Source: a bacterium (GTDB lineage Bacteria > Electryoneota > RPQS01). From it: a stretch of 64,000 bases of DNA. The translations under genes and the position numbers were made by a program. Location: the NCBI GenBank assembly GCA_016721565.1, contig JADKHW010000001.1:124001-188000 (forward strand). The letters are read 5' to 3'. Shown piece by piece: positions 18,917-27,870 of the stretch. The notes beneath the pieces were generated by a model. It made no database searches, was not told the origin of the DNA, and worked only from the letters and a program-made list of their open reading frames with translations. Position 1 is the first letter of the stretch. Each line of letters begins with the position of its first letter.

Positions 18917-19387
18917 TTATACCGGCCGACCCGTCTCGGCATATGTCTTAAGTCTTTCAAACCAGAGTTTATACTGCGACAGCAGCGCCCCCATGATGAC
19001 TTTTTCGAGCATCTTATTCATGAAGCCCTTCATCTCATAGTCAATCGTAAAGTTCAGCGCGCAGCGTTTGTCTGCAAGTTCAATCAAACGGAAAATCACT
19101 TTGAGGTGCTCGACTTTCTCGTGCACTCCCGCCGTGCCGCCCGTAACCGATTCCGCGAACATTTCGTTGGGAACGCAATGCGTTATCGTCGTTTCCAACG
19201 TGACGTCTCTGCCGCCCAAGTCGACGTTGAAAAATCTTTGCGAATCTTTGGCAAAACTGCCGTTCGGCTCGACGCGCAGATCCCGTACATTGGGCGCCCA
19301 AAACTCAACTTCTTTTGGCACCGTCAATGCCGTCCACACTTTTTCAGTAGACGCTTCAATTTCTGTGGTAATAATTTGCTTTGGCAC
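18917..19387 (-). CDS. SRPBCC (START-like) family protein
   Basis: 156 residues. The N-terminal strand IITTEIEASTEKVWTALTVP and the C-terminal long helix (GFMNKMLEKVIMGALLSQYKLWFERLKTYAE) match the helix-grip fold of the polyketide cyclase/dehydrase-like SRPBCC group, which binds hydrophobic ligands. No catalytic residues can be assigned. It is 24 bases upstream of recA on the same strand and downstream of thpR, so it probably belongs to the same transcript. Confidence 0.75.
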   Translation of the reverse strand: MPKQIITTEIEASTEKVWTALTVPKEVEFWAPNVRDLRVEPNGSFAKDSQRFFNVDLGGRDVTLETTITHCVPNEMFAESVTGGTAGVHEKVEHLKVIFRLIELADKRCALNFTIDYEMKGFMNKMLEKVIMGALLSQYKLWFERLKTYAETGRPV

Positions 19388-19424
19388 GAGTTAACCCAGT
19401 CTCGTTAATGGTATTCCAAAACTA

Positions 19425-19976
19425 TCAAATCAGTGGATAGTCTTTCAACACTGTATAGATCGGCCCTTCCTGTCTTAGTGTGCTTTGTACGAGACTCACG
19501 CGGTCAACTACAAAGGGAGCACTTCGTAATTCAAAATTCAGGAAGGCTTGCGTCATCCGCTCTTTACCAATCGGCTCTTTGATCCGCGCGACCGTCAAGT
19601 GCGGCACAAATTTCTTTTCTTCAGACTCAAAACCTAGTGCTTCAATTCGCTCTGCGACGTTAGCCTGCAACGTCTCAAGCGATTTCGACTTCGTTAGTCC
19701 CGCCCAGTACGAACGAGGTCGCTGCTTAGTCGGAAAACACCCGACGCCTTGAATCGCCATCTTAAATGGCTCAATCCCCTGACACGATTCGTAAATTGCA
19801 TCTTCAACTTCGGGCACGAACGTGTCCAGTGTGTCACCAAGGAACTTTAAAGTCAGATGTAAATTCTCCGGTTCGACCCACTTAACACCACGCCCCAACC
19901 AACCGATCTTTTCTTGGGGTAGTCGGAGAATGGCCTGCCACTCCTCAGGCAGCATAATGGCAACAAAAAGTCTCAA
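19425..19976 (-). CDS. thpR: RNA 2',3'-cyclic phosphodiesterase (2'-5' RNA ligase family)
   Basis: 183 residues, the usual length. The two HxTx motifs of the 2H phosphoesterase fold are present: HLTL (in PENLHLTLKFLG) and HLTV (in FVPHLTVARIKEP). The start MRLFVAIMLPEEW is typical. The enzyme hydrolyses 2',3'-cyclic phosphates on RNA. cinA ends 3 bases upstream, an arrangement (cinA-thpR-recA) that is common in bacteria. Confidence 0.92.
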   Translation of the reverse strand: MRLFVAIMLPEEWQAILRLPQEKIGWLGRGVKWVEPENLHLTLKFLGDTLDTFVPEVEDAIYESCQGIEPFKMAIQGVGCFPTKQRPRSYWAGLTKSKSLETLQANVAERIEALGFESEEKKFVPHLTVARIKEPIGKERMTQAFLNFELRSAPFVVDRVSLVQSTLRQEGPIYTVLKDYPLI

Positions 19977-19979
19977 GTG

Positions 19980-21247
19980 TTAGCGCGTCGCCACAAGTTG
20001 TCGATAGAGCAGATATAGCGCGTTATGTGCTGCTCGCAATTTTACCAATTCCCGACTTCGGCTTCCCACCTGAATCCTGCGCGCAGTAGTCTCAATCGAT
20101 TCCTTGCCCTTATGTGCGATACCAATCCACACCGTTCCCACGGGCTTTTCGGCAGTCCCGCCATCCGGTCCGGCGATTCCAGATAGGCTTAGGGCCCAAT
20201 CTGCCTTCGCAGTTATCAACGCACCCTCAGCCATCTCGCGCACAGTCTCTTCAGACACGGCGCCGCGTGCTTCAAGCGTCTCATGCTGTACTCTGAGAAG
20301 TTCCTGCTTCACGTCATTTGAGTAAGCAATCACTCCACGCGCCAGCCAGTGCGATGCACCTGGCGTGTCCGTCAAAAGCGAGGCAACCAATCCTCCGGTA
20401 CAACTCTCGGCAGTGGTCAACCATTGCGCGCGATTAACGAGAATATCTCCAATCACTCTGGGCAACGTATCGCGTCCCGGTGCATAGATGTGTTCCCAAC
20501 ACGCTCGCGAATGTAATGCTCAGCAAACGCGATGTCCGCATCGGCTTCCATCTCATCTTGCGAAGCAGACGTCATGCGCACGTCGAGCAATCCCTGATGA
20601 GGAAGGTAGGCCAATGAAACCCGGCGAGCCAGCAAATCTAAATCACCAAGTCTCTCAAGCAGAATCGACTCCCCGATTCCGGCCATTCTCAAAGTCCGCG
20701 CAAAGTACTTGGCTTGTCCAAATGCGCGCTTGATAATAGGCTCAATCTGATCATCAAACATCCGCTCCATCTCCGGCGGTACACCGGGCACTGCAAACAA
20801 ATGCTTGCCTTTGCGTTCGAGATGGATTCCTGCCGCCGTACCGAGCGGGTTTTCGAGACGCTCTGTTCCACCCAACACAAGCGTCTGATTCATTGACTGT
20901 ACTGGCAATTCGCGGCCAAGCTTGAGAAACATCTCTTCGACCTGCGCGCGCTGTACTGGTGATTCCACCAATGGTAAATCAAAGAGCTGTCCAATCGCGT
21001 CACGAGTCAAATCATCCGGTGTCGGCCCTAAACCGCCAGAAAGAACGATCACATGAGCGCGGTTCATAGCCAAACTGATAGAGGCCTGAATCTCACCCAA
21101 ATCATCCGCCACGCAAGACGACCACCGAACCGGGATACCACACTCAGAAAGTCGCTGACCAAGAAATGCTGCATTGCTGTTAATCGTGTGGCCCAAAAGC
21201 AATTCATCACCGACAGTGATTATTTCGCCATAGAGTTTATCGCTCAT
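19980..21247 (-). CDS. cinA: CinA, split by a single-base frameshift
   Basis: Full-length CinA has an N-terminal MoaB-like domain (ADP-ribose pyrophosphatase) and a C-terminal nicotinamide-nucleotide amidase domain. The first part starts at the ATG at 21247 (MSDKLYGEIITVGDELLLG) with SGGLGPTPDDLTRDA, and in the present frame stops at 20453. The second part has TAESCTGGLVASLL and SGIAGPDGGTAEKPVGTVW. The junction near 20495-20497 reads GGG where GGGG would restore RVGEHIYAPGRDTLPRVIGD, the normal linker. A homopolymer deletion is therefore the likely cause. The start overlaps the pgpA stop (TGATG). Confidence 0.9.
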
Positions 21248-21762
21248 CAGAATGCGCTCAGCAATTCCGGTTGCCAACTATTCAAACCGTACAGCACGAG
21301 TGCAGCATAAATTCCCGCCAGCACGTCATCGAGCATCACGCCCCAGCCACGCGGAAGCTTCTGCAACTGATTCGCCCCAAGAATTTTGAAAATATCAAAG
21401 AAACGAAAGAGAAAAAAGGCCGCGCCAAAACCAATCATTGAATGCGGAGCCGCCAGCAGCACAATCCACTGTCCGACTAATTCGTCAAACACAACTGGAT
21501 CCGGATCATCCCTCTTGGGGTTCTTTCGTCTGACCGCCGCGAATTTGCCTGGATCAATCACCGAGTAGCCGTCAATGAATCGGTTCGACAGCCACACTCC
21601 AATGATCGTAAGAATCACCAATGGAATGATCATCCAAAGTGTCAACGCTTGCGGAACAAACCACAGAATTGCACATACGAGCGCTGAAGCAACCGTAGCA
21701 GGAGCAATCGGTGAATAGCCCGTCCAGAAGACGGTAGTAACCATCTCTTCTGCGCGAGTCAT
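21247..21762 (-). CDS. pgpA: Phosphatidylglycerophosphatase A
   Basis: 171 residues. PgpA dephosphorylates phosphatidylglycerol phosphate in the inner membrane. Family motifs present: GYSPIAPATVAS, DPDPVVFDELVGQW, FFLFRFFDIFK and RGWGVMLDDVLAG, with hydrophobic helices at about 27-62 and 104-120. The preceding gene pgsA makes its substrate, 3 bases away, so the two form a phospholipid-synthesis pair. The stop overlaps cinA's start. Confidence 0.93.
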   Translation of the reverse strand: MTRAEEMVTTVFWTGYSPIAPATVASALVCAILWFVPQALTLWMIIPLVILTIIGVWLSNRFIDGYSVIDPGKFAAVRRKNPKRDDPDPVVFDELVGQWIVLLAAPHSMIGFGAAFFLFRFFDIFKILGANQLQKLPRGWGVMLDDVLAGIYAALVLYGLNSWQPELLSAF

Positions 21763-21765
21763 AGT

Positions 21766-22353
21766 CTAAATGGGGCGGCCACGATGTCGGATTTCTTTCA
21801 GCAATTCTCGATTTCCGTGCAAGTACTCAATAAGTGTAAACACGGTATATGCCGTAACTGCCGCTAGAATCCACCACACAATTTTCTCAAAATACGGAAC
21901 AGGCGTCAATCTCAAGTTCACCCAATGCAACGTAAGTATCGTCAAGGACACAGCGCCTTGCAAGATTCCCTTCCACTTCCCGCTCGTTCTGCGGCCCATT
22001 GCTGTACCTGTCAATGCGGAGAAGACGCGCAAGTATGCGACGACCACATCGCGATAGATAATTATTGCAACCATCCATGCGGCGGCAAATCCCATTACGA
22101 GAAAACCGATAAAGTATGAAATACGCGCAATTGTGTCACTCATCGGATCCAGCAATTTACCCACGTCAGACACTTGCTTGCGCGAGCGTGCCGCAATTCC
22201 GTCGGCCACGTCTGTTGCCTCTATCAAAATCGCAACGGCCAACGCGAATTCAACCGAATACTTGAACTCGCCCAAGTAGGCAAGCAAGAACAATGGCCCT
22301 AATGCGAGTCTGGAAAGTGTAAGCTGGTTCGCGAGATTAAAACCTGGAATCAT
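21766..22353 (-). CDS. pgsA: CDP-diacylglycerol-glycerol-3-phosphate 3-phosphatidyltransferase
   Basis: 195 residues with several TM helices. The CDP-alcohol phosphotransferase signature D-G-x2-A-R-x8-G-x3-D-x3-D is present in VADGIAARSRKQVSDVGKLL followed by DPMSD. Together with the adjacent pgpA this fits phosphatidylglycerol synthesis, so the PgsA assignment is preferred over other CDP-alcohol transferases. recR ends 3 bases upstream. Confidence 0.9.
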   Translation of the reverse strand: MIPGFNLANQLTLSRLALGPLFLLAYLGEFKYSVEFALAVAILIEATDVADGIAARSRKQVSDVGKLLDPMSDTIARISYFIGFLVMGFAAAWMVAIIIYRDVVVAYLRVFSALTGTAMGRRTSGKWKGILQGAVSLTILTLHWVNLRLTPVPYFEKIVWWILAAVTAYTVFTLIEYLHGNRELLKEIRHRGRPI

Positions 22354-22356
22354 CTG

Positions 22357-22963
22357 TTATGCGTCCACTCGGGTGCGTTCGGCCATTGCTCGCGCCAAGG
22401 TTACTTCATCTACTTGCTCAAGCTCCGCCCCAATCGGGACACCGCGCGCGAGTCTTGAAGCTGGAATACTCCGATCCTTCAATTCCCTCAATAGATAGAG
22501 CGAGGTTGCATCCCCATCGGCAGTCGGGCTAAGCGCCTAAAATTACTTCACGGAATTTCTCGTGCTCAGTCCGATTCCATAGATCGGCCATGCGCAACGC
22601 CTCTGGACCCACTCCATCCAACGGACTCAAGACTCCGCCAAGCACATGATAAATCCCACGAAACGCCGTTGCCTTTTCGAGTCTTAGTATATCCTGTGGT
22701 GACTCTACAATACAAAGCAACCCACCGTCACGCTTGGCATCCGAGCAAATTGAGCACAATTCAACTTCAGTTAAATTCCCACAGCGGGCGCACATGTGCA
22801 GTCGCATCTTCACTTGCACAATTGCTTCAGCCAATGCACGGGCGTCTGATTCAGATTGCTTAAGAATATGCATCGCCAACCGCAGCGCGGACTTCTTTCC
22901 CAAACCGGGCAGTTTGGCAATCTGGTCCACAAGTCTTTCAAGTGTCGGTGACATTTGCGACAT
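22357..22963 (-). CDS. recR: Recombination protein RecR, frameshifted
   Basis: RecR, with RecO and RecF, loads RecA at gaps. The N-terminal HhH (LPGLGKKSALRLA), the Cys4 zinc finger (CARCGNLTEVELCSIC) and the start of the Toprim domain (LLCIVESPQDILRLEK, GGVLSPLDGVGPE) are normal. The frame stops early at 22529 after REVILGA. The true C-terminus (SPTADGDATSLYLLRELK, LARGVPIGAELEQVDEVTL) lies in the next frame to 22357. Removing one G at about 22536 gives VILALSPTADG, the family sequence. dnaX lies 1 base upstream, the common dnaX-recR order but without ybaB between them. Confidence 0.92.
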
Positions 22964-22964
22964 C

Positions 22965-24686
22965 TTATTTGCCCGGTTTGTCCATTTTTGTGGTCACGTC
23001 TTCGCCACCGAATTGTGACATCACACTTGAAAACAAATCGCCGGGAGTCTTGCCGCCGTTGCTCTCTTCTTTCTTAGGAGCAGCCGCTGGCGTTGTTTCT
23101 TTGTTTGCCGACGCCTCCACCGCAGCAGTTGCAGTCACTTTTACTCTGCCGCCGGTGACTTGCAATATTGCCTGTTCGAGAGAAACCGAGTGCGTCTTCA
23201 GCGATTCCATATGGAACTTACCCGGAAGCTTCGGTCGAACAGTCAAAGCCGGGCCGGTCAATGAAACAATTTCCCAATCATTGTGCGCAAATGCCGCCGC
23301 CGCGCTACTTATCTTCTCGAGCACATCACAGACAGCGTTCCACGAATTCTGAAGCTCGTCAACATCTAAAGGCGTCGTTCGCTCAGGTGCCACTACTGCG
23401 GGAGCTTGCGTAGTTACTGCGGGTTCAGGCTTTGCTGCGGTCTGTAGTGGGCGTGCCGTCGCAGGTTTCACTGCCGGAACAGGTGTTGGTGGGGTCGTAT
23501 AAGATTGCTGTGTAGCTTGCGAAGCAGGTCGGGGAGCGGTCTGTGTCGCTGCGTGCCCCGATTTCAATTGTTCGATGAGGTCTTTGTCCGAAACTGCGCG
23601 ATCAAGCTTCACCCATCTCAGCATTGCAATTTCAAATCTTGTTCGCGGAGACACCGACCATTTGATTTCATCTTCAAGCGTTGCCGCCAATCGAATCAAG
23701 CGGAACATGTCTTCAACATTCAACTCGCCGATTACACTCTTAAGTGCCACACACTCTTCCTGTGATCTTCCGGGCACCGTCAGACCTTGTAGCAAGAAAA
23801 CCGCATCGGTCCAATAGCTCTGAAGTTCGCGCAGAAGCAGGCTATATTCAGTCCCCTGACGCGCCAGCAAATCAAAGAACTCCGGTAGTCCATTGATATC
23901 CTGATTGGCCACCAACTGCGTTGCGCGCTCCAGCACAACAAGTGATAGCGTTCCAAGCACACTACGTGTTTCTTCCGCAGTGATGCTGCCCGCACAATAG
24001 GACACAACCTGATCCAGAAGGCCTTCTGCGTCTCGAAGTGAACCTTCAGCAGCGCGTGCAAGTTGAAAAAGAGCTTCTGGCTCGGCCTTCCATCCCTCAA
24101 CTTCTGCAATGATTCCTAAATGTTTTGCAATTTCGGTTGTTGAAAGCGGACGAAAGTCAAACCGTTGTACACGCGAACGAATAGTCGCCGGAACCTTGTG
24201 GACATCTGTCGTCGCCAAAATGAAGACCACATGCAAAGGGGGTTCTTCCAATGTCTTTAGAAATGCATTGAAAGCCTCCTTGGTAAGCATATGAACTTCA
24301 TCAATTATGATTACTTTCTTGGATCCTGCAATTGGTGCCAGTCTTGCGGAGTCCTGAATCCGATTCATGTCCTCGAGTTTGCGGTATGTCGCACCGTCTA
24401 TCTCTAGTACGTCCATTTCTCTGTCTTCCAACAGCGCGCGACAGGTTTCACATTCATTGCACGGTTCAACTGGCCTGATCTGGCCCGCTCGTTCACAATT
24501 GATAGCTCGCGCCAAAATTCTCGCAGTCGATGTCTTCCCCACGCCGCGCGGACCCGTAAATAAAAAGCCGTGCGCGAGGCGTTCCTGCGCAATAGCATTT
24601 TGTAGTGTACGGGTGATATGCTCTTGGCCAACGACGTCCGCGAATTTTTGCGGTCGCCAGCGGCGGGCAAGGACTTGATAACTCAT
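22965..24686 (-). CDS. dnaX: DNA polymerase III subunits gamma and tau
   Basis: 573 residues from the ATG at 24686. The open frame runs further upstream, but MSYQVLARRWRPQKFADVVG is the conserved DnaX N-terminus. Walker A GPRGVGKT is at residues 45-52, the Cys4 zinc module (CNECETC) follows, then IIIDEVHMLTKEAFNAFLK and the arginine-finger region. A Pro/Ala/Thr-rich linker (about residues 385-440) precedes a small C-terminal domain, so this is a tau-length protein. I see no obvious frameshift site for making gamma. Confidence 0.95.
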   Translation of the reverse strand: MSYQVLARRWRPQKFADVVGQEHITRTLQNAIAQERLAHGFLFTGPRGVGKTSTARILARAINCERAGQIRPVEPCNECETCRALLEDREMDVLEIDGATYRKLEDMNRIQDSARLAPIAGSKKVIIIDEVHMLTKEAFNAFLKTLEEPPLHVVFILATTDVHKVPATIRSRVQRFDFRPLSTTEIAKHLGIIAEVEGWKAEPEALFQLARAAEGSLRDAEGLLDQVVSYCAGSITAEETRSVLGTLSLVVLERATQLVANQDINGLPEFFDLLARQGTEYSLLLRELQSYWTDAVFLLQGLTVPGRSQEECVALKSVIGELNVEDMFRLIRLAATLEDEIKWSVSPRTRFEIAMLRWVKLDRAVSDKDLIEQLKSGHAATQTAPRPASQATQQSYTTPPTPVPAVKPATARPLQTAAKPEPAVTTQAPAVVAPERTTPLDVDELQNSWNAVCDVLEKISSAAAAFAHNDWEIVSLTGPALTVRPKLPGKFHMESLKTHSVSLEQAILQVTGGRVKVTATAAVEASANKETTPAAAPKKEESNGGKTPGDLFSSVMSQFGGEDVTTKMDKPGK

Positions 24687-24884
24687 TAAGTAATTGGGAA
24701 AACGAAAGGGGACAGTAATCAGGGGAGAGCAACAAACCAAAGGAAGGCGGACCCCAATGTATGCAAACACGAAATTAGCCCTTTTTTGCCGGAAAGTCAA
24801 CGGTTAGAACGAAAATTCTGCACAAATGTTCACAGCCAGTCTGCTATTATTCCTGAACTTAGATGATTTCATCCCCTCCACCGG

Positions 24885-25544
24885 TCAGACTGCCTCTTGT
24901 ATAACCAGCCTTGAGTTGGAAATCTCTCGGATAACGGCCAGCAGACCAATTAGCAAAGTTGTGGCACCAAATAGCTCGCATGACTCTTCAATTATCATCG
25001 CAGTTCGCAGGCTTGCTTCAGTCATTGGCGTAGCCCAACGCGGGGCCGTTTCAGCAATGAGAACAACAGTCCAAAGAAACACTGTGCTAATCATCGGCCA
25101 GCGAATCACTGAGAACTCCTTAGACACTTTTTGAGCCACACGCGCAAGCACAAGCAATACTATTAAACATACTGGTGCAAGATAAATGACCCATATACCC
25201 TTTCCTCCGGTCAAGACGACTTCTCCCGTGCGAATCGTATATATCGCGGCCGATAACCGCTCGTGAAACATAGAGGTTTCAGACATCGAAATGCCCAACA
25301 ACGCTATCCCCGTAAAGCGAAATGTCCATCGAAAACTATCTTGCAATCGTGCAACGATAACACAAAGTAAGGCTGTTACGAGCAGCTTTGAGCTGCTATA
25401 CCAGGTGACAAAGTTACTCTCGTCGTCAAGCGACATGTAATGGTCAACGCCGCCATTTCCAGTGGGAAAGACGTTCAACACAACGATCAACAAGTCAATT
25501 CCAATAACCAACCAAATCAACAGAGAGGACTCATTTTTCGTCAT
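24885..25544 (-). CDS. Multi-pass membrane protein, unknown function
   Basis: 219 residues from the ATG at 25544, chosen because AAAGAGG lies 6 bases upstream; an in-frame upstream start at 25559 is possible. Six or seven hydrophobic segments are visible, including LLIWLVIGIDLLIVVLNVF, LLVTALLCVIVARL, VIYLAPVCLIVLLVLARVA, MISTVFLWTVVLIAET and LFGATTLLIGLLAVIREI. Two acidic/His patches (DDESNFVTWYSS, SETSMFHERLS) lie near the first loops. I do not recognise a family. It is a single gene between dnaX and the SRP RNA. Confidence 0.6.
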   Translation of the reverse strand: MTKNESSLLIWLVIGIDLLIVVLNVFPTGNGGVDHYMSLDDESNFVTWYSSSKLLVTALLCVIVARLQDSFRWTFRFTGIALLGISMSETSMFHERLSAAIYTIRTGEVVLTGGKGIWVIYLAPVCLIVLLVLARVAQKVSKEFSVIRWPMISTVFLWTVVLIAETAPRWATPMTEASLRTAMIIEESCELFGATTLLIGLLAVIREISNSRLVIQEAV

Positions 25545-25795
25545 AGAAACCTCTTTCAAATGACTTCGTGTTTAGTTTTCACTGTCGTCGCAGGACAACT
25601 ACGCTAAGAACAGCAATACCTAAACGATAAGCAAAAGTATAGTAACCCTACAACTCACGGGTACCATAGGCGTAAACGAAAACAGCAAATCACCAAAATT
25701 GACGAATACCTTGACTCAATCTTATGAGTTCAGAGTGAAACAAGGTAAATTTAGACCGTAAGCCAAAAGGGCCAGACGGTTTGGGCTGGGCGGAC

Positions 25796-25890
<95 letters not shown>

Positions 25891-25953
25891 CGGGATCGAA
25901 CCGCCGACCCCCACGTTGCGAACGTGGTGCTCTCCCAGCTGAGCTACTGCCCC
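25891..25953 (-). tRNA. tRNA-Ala (CGC), 3' truncated and fused to the SRP RNA
   Basis: Minus strand, 5' end at 25953. The acceptor 5' strand GGGGCAG, D-arm (GCTCAGCTGGGAGAGC), anticodon arm CCACG-TTCGCAA-CGTGG (anticodon CGC) and T-loop TTCGATC are canonical for tRNA-Ala. After the first three bases of the 3' T-stem (CCG) the sequence changes into the SRP RNA; the rest of the T-stem, the acceptor 3' strand and the CCA are missing, leaving about 63 nt. As written it cannot fold or be charged. A deletion at CCCG microhomology, most likely in assembly, is the simplest explanation. Confidence 0.8.
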
Positions 25954-26093
25954 GAAAGACGGGCAATATACGGAGCAAGTCTCGTATTGTCAAGCCTCAA
26001 GTCTTGTGGAGGCGGTCGAGATTTTGGTCCAAATCACCATTGAATTGATTTTAGATGAACGATAACAATATGTTAAATGAGGGAACACAAACG

Positions 26094-27748
26094 ATGATGA
26101 AGAATTTTAGACGTGTTTTCATCTCCAGAACTGTGGCACTCGCTGGTTTAGTGATGCTCTTCAGCATTTCGGCATGGGCTTTGAACCCGGACGAAAGTCA
26201 GATTAGTGATCCAAATCACGGCAACACAGCTCTGGATGACGGTTGCGGCGCTTGTAGCATTGACTACACAGGTTTACGCTATTTGGGCACGGGCGGCCAA
26301 GACGGTCGTGGCACAATTCATTGGCCCGGTGGCTCAACAGGCAACAACTATGGCCAGATGGTTTCAACAGCACCTGCGATTTCGGAAATCCGCTCTACGG
26401 CTGGTGTGTGGATCTTTATCACCCTGCCCAGACTCAGAATTACGGGATTGACTACTTCCCTGCGGTAATCACGGATGACTCATGCCGTAAGGCGCAGTTG
26501 ACCGCACTTGCCTATTTGATGGCGTGGAACTATCCAACCAACACGTTTGAAGACGATGCCATGCAGTTGGCGATTTGGAAGCTTTCCAGCATCCGCAATG
26601 GCGGCCCGGATGACGGTTTGCCGCACTTCTGTTACGATGCAGGCCGTGGTTACCCGAATTTCGGGGACACCCCGACTTACCCTTACGTGAATACGGTTTA
26701 CGGTTCGAATGTTCCGCGTAACGACTGGGCTAACACGCGAATTCTCGACGCGATTGGTAAGAATGTTTGGCTTCCTGGTGACTCTATCAGCGACGCTTGC
26801 ATCGGCCCTGTTGTGGACGGCGATTACGCGACTGTTACATTGAAATTCTGTGTCGTCCGCGGCATTGGCGCGGCGCTCGTGAACGATACATGCCTTGCTA
26901 ACATCAAACTGAATGCTTCGGTGCAAATCGGTGACAATCCGGCTGACGAGGCAACTTTCTACACTGATGAAAACGGCTGCATCGAGATCAATGTGACGCA
27001 GCCAATCTTGAATCCGGATTCTGTCTACGTCACACTTTGCACGAAGTCCTCGTGGGCACTTGCATTAGTTGGCTGTGACGAATCTACGTTCAATAACAAC
27101 CAGTGGCTTGTTTGGGCGCTCGAGCCTATCGATACTTGCTTCTCGTGGGCATTCCCCGGTGACAAGTGGTTGTCAGTCGAACTTGCGGGCTTCGATGCCT
27201 ACAGCACGACTGACGGTGTTGATTTGCAATGGATCACCGCTTCCGAAGCGAATGCTGATCATTGGGAAATTGAGCGTTGTGTGAATGGCCAAGGTGGATT
27301 TGAGTTGATTGCTCAGATTCCGGCTCAAAACAGTGCGACTGGTGCGACCTATTCGTTTGCGGATCGTGTTGGCTTGAACGGTACGACCTATGACTACCGC
27401 TTAGCCGATGTTGATGCCAACGGTGTTCGTACGGTTCATCCCGGAACGGTAACGGTTCTTTATGGTAGCCATCCAGCAAGCGTAACAGAATACTCGTTGG
27501 CTGATGCCTACCCGAATCCATTCAACCCGACTACCACGATTTCCTTCACTGTTCCTGAGGCCGCCGCTGTTCAACTTCGTATCTACGATTTGACTGGCCG
27601 CGCTGTTGCCGAACTGATGAATGGTGTTGTTCAGGCAGGTGAACACTCGATTGAATGGAATGCCGAAAATATGCCCTCCGGCACCTACTTCTACAGCCTC
27701 ACTGCCGCCAACTTTACGGCGACTAAGAAGCTCTTGTTGCTTAAGTAA
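26094..27748 (+). CDS. Secreted thioester-domain protein with Por-type C-terminal sorting domain, frameshifted
   Basis: The ATG at 26094 follows GAGGGA; the N-terminus MMKNFRRVFISRTVALAGLVMLF is a signal sequence cut near AWA-L. The first frame stops at 26468; the continuing frame enters near 26355, where one base appears lost. The reconstructed domain then has GWCVDLYHP (Cys codon 26405-26407) and DDAMQLAIWKLSS (Gln codon 26564-26566), the Cys and Gln motifs of thioester domains (TED) that form an internal Cys-Gln crosslink and covalently bind host or substrate amines in Gram-positive adhesins. Cys-rich beta domains follow. The C-terminus has AYPNPFNPTTTISF, IYDLTGRAVAEL and LPSGTYFYSL-like FlgD fold. 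A strong terminator follows. TED assignment is by motif only. Confidence 0.7.
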
Positions 27749-27769
27749 GCAGTCAAGCGAACAAAGATA

Positions 27770-27804
27770 CACAGACCCCGCCGCAAGCGGGGTCTGTGCT
27801 TTTT
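27770..27804 (+). terminator. Intrinsic terminator after the thioester-domain gene
   Basis: A 12-bp perfect stem (CACAGACCCCGC, 27770-27781, with GCGGGGTCTGTG, 27787-27798) and loop CGCAA are followed by CTTTTT. It begins 22 bases after the stop codon and separates this gene from the transglutaminase cluster. Confidence 0.92.
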
Positions 27805-27870
27805 GGTAATCTTGCAAATCTGCCTTAGAAAGCCTATACTCTAAGGTTGAATCAACTGGTATCCTCCGAC

